Assembly: GCA_030666115.1 (NCBI GenBank)
Contig: DAOUYM010000023.1
Location: 1-10,790, forward strand
DNA length: 10,790 bases
Source of the DNA: Candidatus Aenigmatarchaeota archaeon
GTDB taxonomy: Archaea; Aenigmatarchaeota; Aenigmatarchaeia; QMZP01
Direction: 5' to 3'
Shown: positions 1 through 6,621 of the stretch, in pieces
Layout of the letters: each line of letters opens with the position of its first letter
Position numbering within the stretch: position 1 is the first letter of the stretch
Made by a program: the position numbers and the translations under genes
The notes under the pieces: generated by a model
The model's database searches: none
What the model saw: the letters and a program-made list of their open reading frames with translations, nothing else
Told to the model about the DNA's origin: nothing

Positions 1-2
1 TC

Positions 3-293
3 TATTCAATGTTTTCCTCGGGTTTGCTGGATTTCCTAAAAAACAAATACAAAGAGCCAGAGTCAATTGTCCTTTTCGGGAGCTACGGCAAAGGTGAAGA
101 TATTTCAAAAAGCGATATAGATATCGCAGTTATAACACCAATCAATAAGGAACTGAATCTCTCGGTATTTGAGAAGAAGCTGGCAAGAAAAATCAAGATT
201 TATGAGATAAGACTGGAAAAAGCGGAAAAAGAATTTTTAAACACGCTTGGTAATGGAATAGTCTTGTACGGCTATTTGAAGGTGATTTGGTGA
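3..293 (+). CDS. MNT-type nucleotidyltransferase domain protein, probably 5'-truncated by the window edge
   Basis: Small nucleotidyltransferase of the MNT (minimal nucleotidyltransferase, DNA polymerase beta-like) fold. Counting from the Met at position 9, the signature GSx10DxD is complete: G24-S25, then D36 and D38, the metal-binding carboxylates; E66 in the strand reading IKIYEI is a candidate third acidic residue. Family knowledge: such proteins are the partner of HEPN proteins and in the studied MntA/HepT pair AMPylate the HEPN toxin. The frame stays open to the left edge, and the residues just before and after the Met at 9 (YSMFSSGLLDFL) look like the interior of a longer protein, since archaeal relatives often carry an N-terminal winged-helix segment. 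The Met at 9 is therefore probably not the true start. The stop TGA overlaps the HEPN start in a GTGA, implying translational coupling. Lysine is mostly AAA and the gene is A+T rich, unlike the surface-protein genes downstream. The fold is secure; the function in this organism is inferred. Confidence 0.85.
   Translation, partial: YSMFSSGLLDFLKNKYKEPESIVLFGSYGKGEDISKSDIDIAVITPINKELNLSVFEKKLARKIKIYEIRLEKAEKEFLNTLGNGIVLYGYLKVIW
281..286 (+). promoter_or_regulatory. Ribosome binding site of the HEPN gene (GGTGAT)
   Basis: GGTGAT is a good archaeal Shine-Dalgarno sequence lying inside the 3' end of the nucleotidyltransferase gene. It sits 4 nt after its GGTGA core from the GTG at 290 but only 1 nt from the alternative TTG at 287, so it favours the GTG start and a coupled two-gene mRNA. 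Confidence 0.55.
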
Positions 294-724
294 TAAAGGA
301 ATTCCAGTACTATCTTAATAGCAATCTTGCAAAAAAGGCAAGCCCGGACAAAGGAGAAGCTGAAGCATTAGTTAAGAAAGCCGCAGGGAGATTGGACTTC
401 TCGATCAAGGCAAGAGAGTTAAATGAAAATACAGCACCTTACATTTTTGAAGATGTTTACGAGTGTTTGAGGGAAGCTGCACAATCGCTTATGTCATTGA
501 AAGGGTATAAGCCATATTCTCACGAGGCCCTCATATCATTCCTAAAAGAATTCTTTGATTTTTCTGAATCGGATATTGCCTCTTTTAATAGGTATAGAAT
601 TTTGAGAAATAAAACAGTTTACAGGGGGGAAAAAATTTCTGCAGAGATATGCAAAGAAGCCTTAAATTTTCTTCTAAAATTTCTACCCGAATTAAAAAAC
701 AGTTTCAACAAATTATCCCGATAG
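290..724 (+). CDS. HEPN domain protein, partner of the MNT nucleotidyltransferase
   Basis: Protein of 144 residues, predicted all-helical, of the HEPN type that is encoded beside MNT nucleotidyltransferases. Its start is taken at GTG 290 because this overlaps the upstream TGA in a GTGA and is correctly spaced from GGTGAT; TTG 287 in the same frame is the alternative. The HEPN signature region is near residues 101-113, reading RYRILRNKTVYRG. The family motif is R-polar-x3-4-H; here R106-N107 is followed by Tyr111 where His would be expected. HEPN proteins with the complete motif are often ribonucleases (toxins), and in the HepT/MntA pair the MNT partner AMPylates a Tyr close to the motif. The Tyr variant may therefore be non-nucleolytic or act differently. 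The pairing and size fit a HEPN/MNT (type VII toxin-antitoxin-like) module; toxin activity is not shown by the sequence. Confidence 0.72.
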   Translation: MIKEFQYYLNSNLAKKASPDKGEAEALVKKAAGRLDFSIKARELNENTAPYIFEDVYECLREAAQSLMSLKGYKPYSHEALISFLKEFFDFSESDIASFNRYRILRNKTVYRGEKISAEICKEALNFLLKFLPELKNSFNKLSR

Positions 725-776
725 GTAGCAGTGGCAAGGTTATCATCAAGTTGGGTTAAGGGTAAAATCAACCCCC

Positions 777-800
777 CCTCTCCTCTTCTTTTTCTAAACA
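777..800 (+). terminator. Pyrimidine/T-rich stretch, possible terminator after the HEPN gene
   Basis: About 50 nt after the HEPN stop there is a C-rich then T-rich tract (CCTCTCCTCTTCTTTTTC) with no strong hairpin visible. Archaeal RNA polymerase can terminate at oligo-T without a hairpin, so this may end the MNT/HEPN transcript. It lies immediately upstream of the next TATA box and may equally be part of that promoter region. Confidence 0.3.
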
Positions 801-810
801 TTTTTATATC
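801..810 (+). promoter_or_regulatory. TATA box for the thioredoxin-like gene, leaderless spacing
   Basis: TTTTTATATC is an archaeal-type TATA box centred about 25 nt before the ATG at 830. Archaeal transcription normally starts about 25 nt downstream of the box, so the transcript would begin at or near the A of that ATG, giving a leaderless mRNA. No Shine-Dalgarno sequence is visible between box and ATG, which agrees. Confidence 0.6.
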
Positions 811-829
811 CTTCCTCCATATTATTGTC

Positions 830-1426
830 ATGTCAAAAACAGGGAGTGGCAGGGAGAGATTATACCTTGCTGTGATAGTGATACTGATTCTTGTTATAGC
901 TGGTTTCTACCTGCAGAGCTTCCTGACCACCGGATCCCAGGTCCAGGCAGTGGACAGGGTGAAGGGCGTCTATGAGTTGATATCAGAAGCCGATGTGGAG
1001 GTCCTTTCAGTTGAGGAGATATCAGGGATGTACAAGGTCCTGCTCAGGACTAAAGGGACGACAGGCGATACCCTGCAGGAGATTTACGTCACCAAGGACG
1101 GGAGCCTGACAACAGACAAGATCATAATCACAGACGACTACATTGTGCGGCTTGAGAACGAGAAGATTTTTGCAGAGTGCCTGAAGGAGAAGGGATTGCT
1201 GATATTTGGACAGAGTAACGAGATCAACACCATCCAGCAGCTCCAGCTTCTCGGAAGCTTCTCCTACAAGGTCTACGTGGACTGCTTAGGAGCCAACCTG
1301 GAGGCATGCCAGCAGCTCGGCATACAGGAAATCCCGACTGTCGCATACGATGACAAGGCTTACGTTGGCGTGAAGACACTGGAATGGTTCGAGACCCTGA
1401 CAGGCTGCGAGATGCAGACCGTTTAG
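830..1426 (+). CDS. Membrane-anchored thioredoxin-fold protein lacking the CXXC motif
   Basis: Protein of 198 residues. The in-frame ATG at 731 is rejected because the extension would run through the promoter; ATG 830 has leaderless TATA spacing and gives a short basic segment (RER, residues 8-10) followed by one membrane helix (about 11-32), so the rest should face outside. Residues about 55-92 (a G-x-Y-x-V strand, then IYVTKDG) resemble the N-terminal part of DsbC/DsbG-like proteins. Residues about 112-195 look like the thioredoxin-like domain of VKOR-associated oxidoreductases: FAECLKEKG, a YVDC strand, the cis-Pro motif IPT (P169), YVGVKTLEWF and a final TGC. Where relatives have WCPHC, this protein has N-E-I-N-T (residues 130-134), so both catalytic Cys are absent. 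Four Cys remain: C117, C152, C160 and C193. Thiol oxidoreductase activity of the usual kind is therefore unlikely; a chaperone or binding role is possible. It stands between the MNT/HEPN pair and a Cys-rich surface protein. Confidence 0.72.
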   Translation: MSKTGSGRERLYLAVIVILILVIAGFYLQSFLTTGSQVQAVDRVKGVYELISEADVEVLSVEEISGMYKVLLRTKGTTGDTLQEIYVTKDGSLTTDKIIITDDYIVRLENEKIFAECLKEKGLLIFGQSNEINTIQQLQLLGSFSYKVYVDCLGANLEACQQLGIQEIPTVAYDDKAYVGVKTLEWFETLTGCEMQTV

Positions 1427-1483
1427 GTTGATTCTATTAGGTTTGGTTTTTCTGACCTTTTTTTATTTCTTCCAATACAATAA
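1427..1483 (+). terminator. T-rich terminator after the thioredoxin-like gene
   Basis: The short gap after the TAG holds a GGTTTGGTTTTTCTGACC segment followed by a run of seven T (1458-1464) and ATTTCTTCC. Such oligo-T tracts are typical archaeal intrinsic terminators. No second gene is seen in this gap. Confidence 0.45.
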
Positions 1484-1500
1484 CTATATAGTATATATAA
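1482..1500 (+). promoter_or_regulatory. TATA-rich promoter of the giant surface-protein gene
   Basis: AACTATATAGTATATATAA contains two overlapping TATA-like boxes. Their centre is 50-60 nt before the ATG at 1547, which predicts a 5' leader of roughly 25-35 nt, unlike the leaderless arrangement at 830. Within that leader only weak ribosome-site candidates are seen (GGCGGT at 1535-1540, GAGG near 1519). Confidence 0.55.
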
Positions 1501-1546
1501 TAGGCTAAAACAGGCTACGAGGAATTGACCAACAGGCGGTAGATGG

Positions 1547-4500
1547 ATGATGAGGATTATGAGAAGTTCTTTGCTTATATGGTTCGTGTTTCTTCTCCTA
1601 GCCTTAACGACATTAGTGATCCTTGTGGGCCATGCGTCTGCGGCCAGCTACCTGAGCTGCGAGATAACTGATTCCTGCGCTTACACAGAAGTACTGTACC
1701 TGGAGAACGAGACAGGCGGACACTGGAATGCACATGCCCAGCTCGTAACAGAAGGCAGCTATGCGTATTCGGTGTGCTGCAACTCCTCTGTTGGAAACCT
1801 GAGCAACTCCTCCTGCAGTGATGTGGCAGTACTGAAGCTTAGCGATACCACCAATGCACATGTCCAGGCAGGTAATCATTCAGGTGCAGGCGAGTATAGC
1901 GAGAGCGCCTGCCTGTCATCTGTGCTCCAGAACGGAAGCATAGAATGCATATACACGAACAGCGCCTGCGGCAGTGATTACGAGTGCTTAGCTTCCATAG
2001 CAAGTTCTGAACCCGGTGACGATAACATGACCAATGCCCATATAGCAGATTGTGGCAGATACCAGAAGAACGTGTGCTGCAGGCACGCCGAATGTACCTC
2101 ATGTACCTCCTGTTCTAAGATCATCCAGGACAAGGCGCAATCAGGGGGTACGGTTAAACTCCTCAATTCAATAACCGACCAGGACGGGAACTGTATAGAA
2201 TTCGACGGAACAGACAACGTGACCTTTGACTGCCAGGGGTTCACGATAAGTGGGGATGGGGATGATACGGGATACGGAATTAATATCTCCCACAACGCGA
2301 ACAACAATACAATCACGGGTTGCACCAACATAAGCTACTTTGGGAAAGGCATCTGGATTAAAGATTCAAATTACAACAGAATAGAGAATTCTACTGTTGT
2401 TTACAATGACGAAAACCAGGGTCCAAGCTGCCCATTCGTTTATTCCTGGACCAGCAGCGGGTATGTTTTTGATAATGAAGGTCTGACCAAGCACCATTTC
2501 TCCATGTTCAACGGCAGTGAGTATACGAGACTACCTTCTCTTCAGCCCGATGGTTCTGAGTTCAAGATCAAGATCACAGAGGAACTGCCAGAGGATACGT
2601 ACCTGAATTATGTTGCTTTGTATAGAGTAGAACACGACAGCGGTGTCGATGTCTACGGTGGCTGGTTCAACCAGCTTTATACCATAGAGGATCCCCAGGA
2701 ACCAATATCAGCAATAGATGATGCAGGAAACGATGTTTCCCAGTTGCTCGAAAGAGACGGAACTTACTGGAACTCGGATGACTTCTCTGGTACGAATTAC
2801 ACCGACAATGATGGAGACGGCCTGGCGGATTTAGCAAACGTAAATGATTTAGGCAAGTACCTGGAATTGACATTTGAGAAGCCGGTAGACGCTGAGATGG
2901 CAAAGCTCTTGCTGAGACCAAAGCAGCTTCCATTAAAGAACTACATGGGAAGCAGGGTAAGGGCGCTCTTAATGGAGCATGATCTGTTTGATTTGTCCCT
3001 GACTTCTAACTTTGCAAAACAACAGATCAAGTTCGGTGACGATATATTCAATGGTTTCGTGCAGGAAAATGCATTCGTTGAAAACGCCCTGATAGATATC
3101 TATGTGTGGAACGGGACAAACTGGCTACTAAAATCAGTGATATATGAAAAACCCGATAACAAGGGCCCGGACGTGGTCTACCCTCTGAACATATCCGATA
3201 TAGACACAGAAGACCTGAAAATAAGATTCTACACATTCCCTGATCTCATGGGACTTGATTACGTCCTGGTTGACTACTCGGACAATGATAACGTGAGCCT
3301 TGAAGAGATCCCGATAACAAGCGCTGTCAAGGATGGGGGTTCAGTCCTGACAGAATTGAGCGATATAGATGATAATCTGCTGTTAATAGAGTCGGGTGAA
3401 GAAGTTGAATTGACATTCACGAACACTTCATCTCCTGCCGGGACAGTAACGTACTTCATAGAACTTAATGGCTACTATAGAGGATATGACCCAGAGAATG
3501 AGCTCAACTACACCAAACAAGAAGTTCTTTCATTCTTCCAGATACCGTTCTGGAACCCAAGGTTCTTTGTTCCGAGGTACCTGGACGAAGGTTGGGGTCA
3601 TTCAGGAATACATCTTCAAAATTCAAACCATAGCATAATAACCGATGTCAATGTCAGCTACAACGATGCCGATGGCATCTACGTTGGACATTCAAACAAT
3701 AACACGCTGGCCAGAATAACAGCCTTTAATAATATCAATTATGGTGTCTATTTATACAGCACAGATAACAGTGTCCTCACCAACATCACAGCCTCAAACA
3801 ACAATGGAGGTCTCGAAATTAGTGGCTCCCTTTTTGCCCATTCAACCAACAACACCTTCACCAACATCATATCCACATACAACATTGCTGCAGGTCTTCA
3901 TGTATCCAATTCAAACAACAACACCTTCACCAACATCACACTTTCAAATAATCAGAACGATGGCATCAATATTGGTACTGCAGACAACAACACCTTCACC
4001 AACATCACTATTTCAAACAACCAAAATGAGGGTATCTACATATACGACTCCGAAAACAACACCTTCAGGAATGCCACAATAAGCATTCTAAACCAGACCG
4101 GACTCCTTTTGTCAGGCTCAAGCCAGTCACATTTTGTTCATGACATAGACACTTCCAACACGATCAACGGCAAATCCATCCAGTACTTTGACGGATACCA
4201 CAAAACCTGCCCGGACAACCAGACACTGGACTACAACAACACCTACTCGCATGTAGCTTTTGTGGGCTGCTATAACGTGACATTAAATAATGCAACATTA
4301 ATCGATTCTTTGTATCTCTTTTACACAAACAATTCGAGAATGTATAACATCAACTCAAGCTACAATATGTATGGTGTTTATATCAGAAGATCTAACAGCA
4401 ATATATTCATCAACATCACCGCCAACAATAATTTTCAACTTGATATGGGAGGGGATGGAATAACTACCTCCTACTCTGGCAACAACACCTTCACCGACAT

Positions 4501-6553
4501 TACTGTTTCAGGTAATCAAAGGTACGGTTTCACTGTAGGTACTGTAGGTACCCCCGAAAACAACACCTTCACCAACATCATATCCACAAATAATGTGAAC
4601 GACGGCCTCAGTGTATGCTCTGACAACAGCATCCTAATCAATGTCACCGCTTCAGGCAACCAGGGTGACGGCATCCGCATCACCTCTGACAACAGCATCC
4701 TAATCAACATCACCGCTTCAAACAACCAGGACGACGGACTCTACATCATCGACTCCGACAACAATACCCTCACCAACATTACAGTTTCAAACAATATTCA
4801 GAATGGCATAAAAATTTATAGATCTCGTTACAATATCATAAACAACTCCAGAATAGAAAACAATAGCCAATACGGGATCTATCTGGAAGCTGGCTCAATC
4901 TACGCGAGCTACAACACCATCTACAACAATTACCTAAACAACTCCGTCAACCTCTACTCCAACAACAATAACAACGGCAACTACTGGAACACCACCCTCG
5001 ACTGCTCTTCAGGATCCAGCATAATCGGCGGGGACTGCATAGGCGGGAACTACTGGACTGATCCTGACGACTTGAACTTCTCAGATGAGTGCATTGATGC
5101 CAATGGAAATGGAATATGCGATTCATCCTACACACCAACGGCCAATAACACCGACTACCTACCTCTTTCAAATAAATTGGACATATTGATAAACAAGTTC
5201 ATATATCCGGACTTTGTGGTTAGCGGGGAGGCTGAGACAGTGGGTGTGAATGTGACAGTGAAGGTGAACTATACCAGGAGCGATATCCCCATAATAAACA
5301 TCACTGACGAGGTGCCTGCTGACTTCCCCTTACCCGAAAGTTCCTCTGTTAAGGTTTACTTCATTGACTACTCACCCTACCAGGTGATAGAGATAACCAC
5401 CAACACTTCTGTTGACATAAACGTCACTACAATGGGCAGCAACCCCAGGCTGGTGATGGTGAACATATCCAAGATGTGGTTAACCGATGCCAGCTCCAAT
5501 ATGACAGAGAACGACTCCATCATGATCACCTATACGATGACGACTGATGAAATGGATGTTGACGAGGAGAAGACCATGTGGACGCATGCTTACGTTGAGA
5601 GCAACACCGCCACTTTTGACAGGAAAGAGTCGTCAACCATCAGGTCTGCCATGGTTGTTGTGAGGGGTTACAAGAGCATCTGGGTACCTGTCCTCTCCAA
5701 CCCCCAGAACCTGACAGGCAAGCTGGTTCTCAGGGCGATAGGAGGGACAGTGAGCAGCCTGGCGATGTCTGACTACCTGCCTGAAGGAGCCACTGTATGG
5801 GACCTGAATGTCACCTACTACAATACCACCAATGACAAGATAATAGGTCTGGTCAACAACACAGACTACAAAATACATGGACCCTTTAGCGACACGCTTC
5901 CTGACGGGACCGCAGTCGATGTCTACGTCTACAACTTCAGTATATACAGTTTCCTTAACTGGGACGGCCAGCTCTACGACAACGACACACTGGAGGTCAT
6001 CTACAACGTGAGCGTGCTTGGTGGCGGGCAGTGGATCCTTCCTACCATAATAGGCGCCTGGGATCCCCAGTACCAGAAGCACATAAAGACAGAGATGTAC
6101 GGCTCTGCGAACGTCCCATCCTTCGACGTGAGCCTCAAGACCCTCACAGCCAAGGTCCAGCCGGGTGAGGTACTGAAGGGCATCCTGAGACTGATAAACG
6201 TGGGAGGGCCAAGGGCCAAGGTTGACGTCTTCGTTACGTATTCAGCAAAGACAATGCAGGGAGACCTGATAGTGGAGAGGTCAGAAACCTTTGCTGTTGT
6301 TGAGGAGAAAGAGAAGGAGCTCACACTACCGCTGCCGGAAAACGTTAAGGCAGGAATGTACACCTTCGAGGCCTTTGTCACCTACACTGGCAGGGAAGCC
6401 CTCTCGACAGACATATTTGAGGTGGTTGGTTCAGGCCCTGGAACCGGTGTTGGTACAGGCGTGGGCGGTTTCGGTGACAATATAATATACTTCATACTGG
6501 TGGCTGTTATGGGGATCGTCATAGGCGTGCTGCTGGTGATCAGAAGGAAGTAG
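1547..6553 (+). CDS. Giant membrane-anchored surface protein with Cys-rich repeats and interrupted NosD-type beta-helix
   Basis: Protein of 1668 residues, extracellular by prediction. Order of parts: signal peptide (1-32, hydrophobic core 9-28, cleavage near ASA); Cys-rich region (about 38-190) with three NAH motifs at 61-63, 103-105 and 163-165, CysCys pairs at 77-78 and 177-178, and CTSCTSC at 183-189; first beta-helix part (about 200-292); an unrelated module (about 293-685) opening with SCPFVYSW; second beta-helix part (about 686-1150) with coils such as NNTFTNIT, including a NosD-like NTINGKS at 871-877; GNYW segments at 1144-1147 and 1167-1170; beta-sandwich domains from about 1209, the last at 1526-1627; Gly-rich linker 1628-1644; membrane helix 1645-1665 and RRK. 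N-X-S/T sequons are extremely frequent, so heavy N-glycosylation is likely. NosD itself serves copper delivery to N2O reductase, but only the fold is shared here. Possible roles are attachment, polysaccharide binding or envelope structure; none is shown. Confidence 0.9.
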   Translation: MMRIMRSSLLIWFVFLLLALTTLVILVGHASAASYLSCEITDSCAYTEVLYLENETGGHWNAHAQLVTEGSYAYSVCCNSSVGNLSNSSCSDVAVLKLSDTTNAHVQAGNHSGAGEYSESACLSSVLQNGSIECIYTNSACGSDYECLASIASSEPGDDNMTNAHIADCGRYQKNVCCRHAECTSCTSCSKIIQDKAQSGGTVKLLNSITDQDGNCIEFDGTDNVTFDCQGFTISGDGDDTGYGINISHNANNNTITGCTNISYFGKGIWIKDSNYNRIENSTVVYNDENQGPSCPFVYSWTSSGYVFDNEGLTKHHFSMFNGSEYTRLPSLQPDGSEFKIKITEELPEDTYLNYVALYRVEHDSGVDVYGGWFNQLYTIEDPQEPISAIDDAGNDVSQLLERDGTYWNSDDFSGTNYTDNDGDGLADLANVNDLGKYLELTFEKPVDAEMAKLLLRPKQLPLKNYMGSRVRALLMEHDLFDLSLTSNFAKQQIKFGDDIFNGFVQENAFVENALIDIYVWNGTNWLLKSVIYEKPDNKGPDVVYPLNISDIDTEDLKIRFYTFPDLMGLDYVLVDYSDNDNVSLEEIPITSAVKDGGSVLTELSDIDDNLLLIESGEEVELTFTNTSSPAGTVTYFIELNGYYRGYDPENELNYTKQEVLSFFQIPFWNPRFFVPRYLDEGWGHSGIHLQNSNHSIITDVNVSYNDADGIYVGHSNNNTLARITAFNNINYGVYLYSTDNSVLTNITASNNNGGLEISGSLFAHSTNNTFTNIISTYNIAAGLHVSNSNNNTFTNITLSNNQNDGINIGTADNNTFTNITISNNQNEGIYIYDSENNTFRNATISILNQTGLLLSGSSQSHFVHDIDTSNTINGKSIQYFDGYHKTCPDNQTLDYNNTYSHVAFVGCYNVTLNNATLIDSLYLFYTNNSRMYNINSSYNMYGVYIRRSNSNIFINITANNNFQLDMGGDGITTSYSGNNTFTDITVSGNQRYGFTVGTVGTPENNTFTNIISTNNVNDGLSVCSDNSILINVTASGNQGDGIRITSDNSILINITASNNQDDGLYIIDSDNNTLTNITVSNNIQNGIKIYRSRYNIINNSRIENNSQYGIYLEAGSIYASYNTIYNNYLNNSVNLYSNNNNNGNYWNTTLDCSSGSSIIGGDCIGGNYWTDPDDLNFSDECIDANGNGICDSSYTPTANNTDYLPLSNKLDILINKFIYPDFVVSGEAETVGVNVTVKVNYTRSDIPIINITDEVPADFPLPESSSVKVYFIDYSPYQVIEITTNTSVDINVTTMGSNPRLVMVNISKMWLTDASSNMTENDSIMITYTMTTDEMDVDEEKTMWTHAYVESNTATFDRKESSTIRSAMVVVRGYKSIWVPVLSNPQNLTGKLVLRAIGGTVSSLAMSDYLPEGATVWDLNVTYYNTTNDKIIGLVNNTDYKIHGPFSDTLPDGTAVDVYVYNFSIYSFLNWDGQLYDNDTLEVIYNVSVLGGGQWILPTIIGAWDPQYQKHIKTEMYGSANVPSFDVSLKTLTAKVQPGEVLKGILRLINVGGPRAKVDVFVTYSAKTMQGDLIVERSETFAVVEEKEKELTLPLPENVKAGMYTFEAFVTYTGREALSTDIFEVVGSGPGTGVGTGVGGFGDNIIYFILVAVMGIVIGVLLVIRRK
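1658..2119 (+). repeat. Three Cys-rich 'NAH...VCC' protein repeats within the giant surface protein
   Basis: Three copies of a motif N-A-H, then 8-15 residues, then Y-x3-(V/A)-C-(C/L): N61-A-H63 to C77-C78, N103-A-H105 to C122, and N163-A-H165 to C177-C178. The second copy has a single Cys (ACLSS). The region closes with C183-x2-C186-x2-C189. I recall similar TNAH/VCC repeats in secreted proteins of DPANN-like archaea, where their role is unknown. Paired Cys and a conserved His suggest disulfides or metal binding, which is inference. Confidence 0.6.
2423..3601 (+). other. Module of about 390 residues inserted inside the beta-helix
   Basis: Residues 293-685 of the giant protein carry no NNT-type coils and are flanked on both sides by beta-helix sequence. 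The module opens with SCPFVYSW and GYVFDNEG, continues with KIKITEELPEDTYLNYVALYRVEH, LYTIEDPQEPISAIDD, DGTYW, LELTFEKP, VLVDYSDND and ELNGYYRGY, and closes near RYLDEGW. This order resembles a module I remember from uncharacterised secreted bacterial proteins (pattern: CPFVYSWDG.., KITNELxETxYxDELKL, DxxG.DVxPLL, LAVDYS). It also holds a DNDGDGLAD loop (420-428), a possible Ca2+ site. Function unknown; the recalled similarity could not be verified here. Confidence 0.6.
3602..4978 (+). repeat. Beta-helix coil array, A/C-rich repeated DNA
   Basis: The coding strand is markedly A/C rich and poor in G, with many near-copies of AACAACACCTTCACCAACAT encoding NNTFTNI. Coils are about 22-24 residues (66-72 nt). 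Copies near 3848, 3915, 3985, 4481 and 4559 are close to identical; a 30-nt stretch at 3848-3877 is repeated exactly at 4559-4588 (offset 711 nt, in frame), and a coil at 4618 recurs one period later at 4684 (66 nt, in frame). Each NNTFTNIT unit supplies two N-X-T sequons. Confidence 0.85.
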
Positions 6554-6590
6554 TCCTTATCGGTCCTTGCCTGTTCTTGTCTATTGAATT

Positions 6591-6599
6591 CTTTTTATT
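6591..6599 (+). promoter_or_regulatory. TATA box of the second surface-protein gene, leaderless spacing
   Basis: CTTTTTATT lies about 26 nt before ATG 6622 and resembles the box at 801. The spacing predicts transcription starting at the ATG. The T-rich stretch of this 68-nt gap may also help terminate the upstream transcript. Confidence 0.5.
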
Positions 6600-6621
6600 G
6601 AAGCGCTGGCAAATTAATAAT

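Noticed and set aside
731..829. In-frame N-terminal extension of the thioredoxin-like protein from ATG 731
   Set aside because: The extension runs through the pyrimidine tract and TATA box at 801; ATG 830 has leaderless spacing and gives a normal N-terminal membrane anchor.
3741..4082. Pro/Thr-rich frame of 113 codons on the + strand inside the giant gene
   Set aside because: It is the alternative reading of the A/C-rich coil repeats and has no ribosome site; its regularity only reflects the repeats in the true frame.
3602..4978. Regular short repeats suggesting a CRISPR array
   Set aside because: The repeats stay in one reading frame, have coding variation and no unique spacers; they encode beta-helix coils.
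5633..6082. 149-codon frame on the minus strand
   Set aside because: Lies wholly within the giant gene, has no recognisable domain or promoter, and the opposite frame has a coherent protein.
1547..6553. Calling the giant protein NosD with a copper-delivery role
   Set aside because: Only the solenoid fold and a few NosD-like motifs are shared; there is no nos gene nearby and the protein is four times longer and membrane-anchored.
6577..6621. TTG start for the 1063-residue surface protein
   Set aside because: It would encode across the TATA box and add a segment before an otherwise complete signal peptide starting at ATG 6622.
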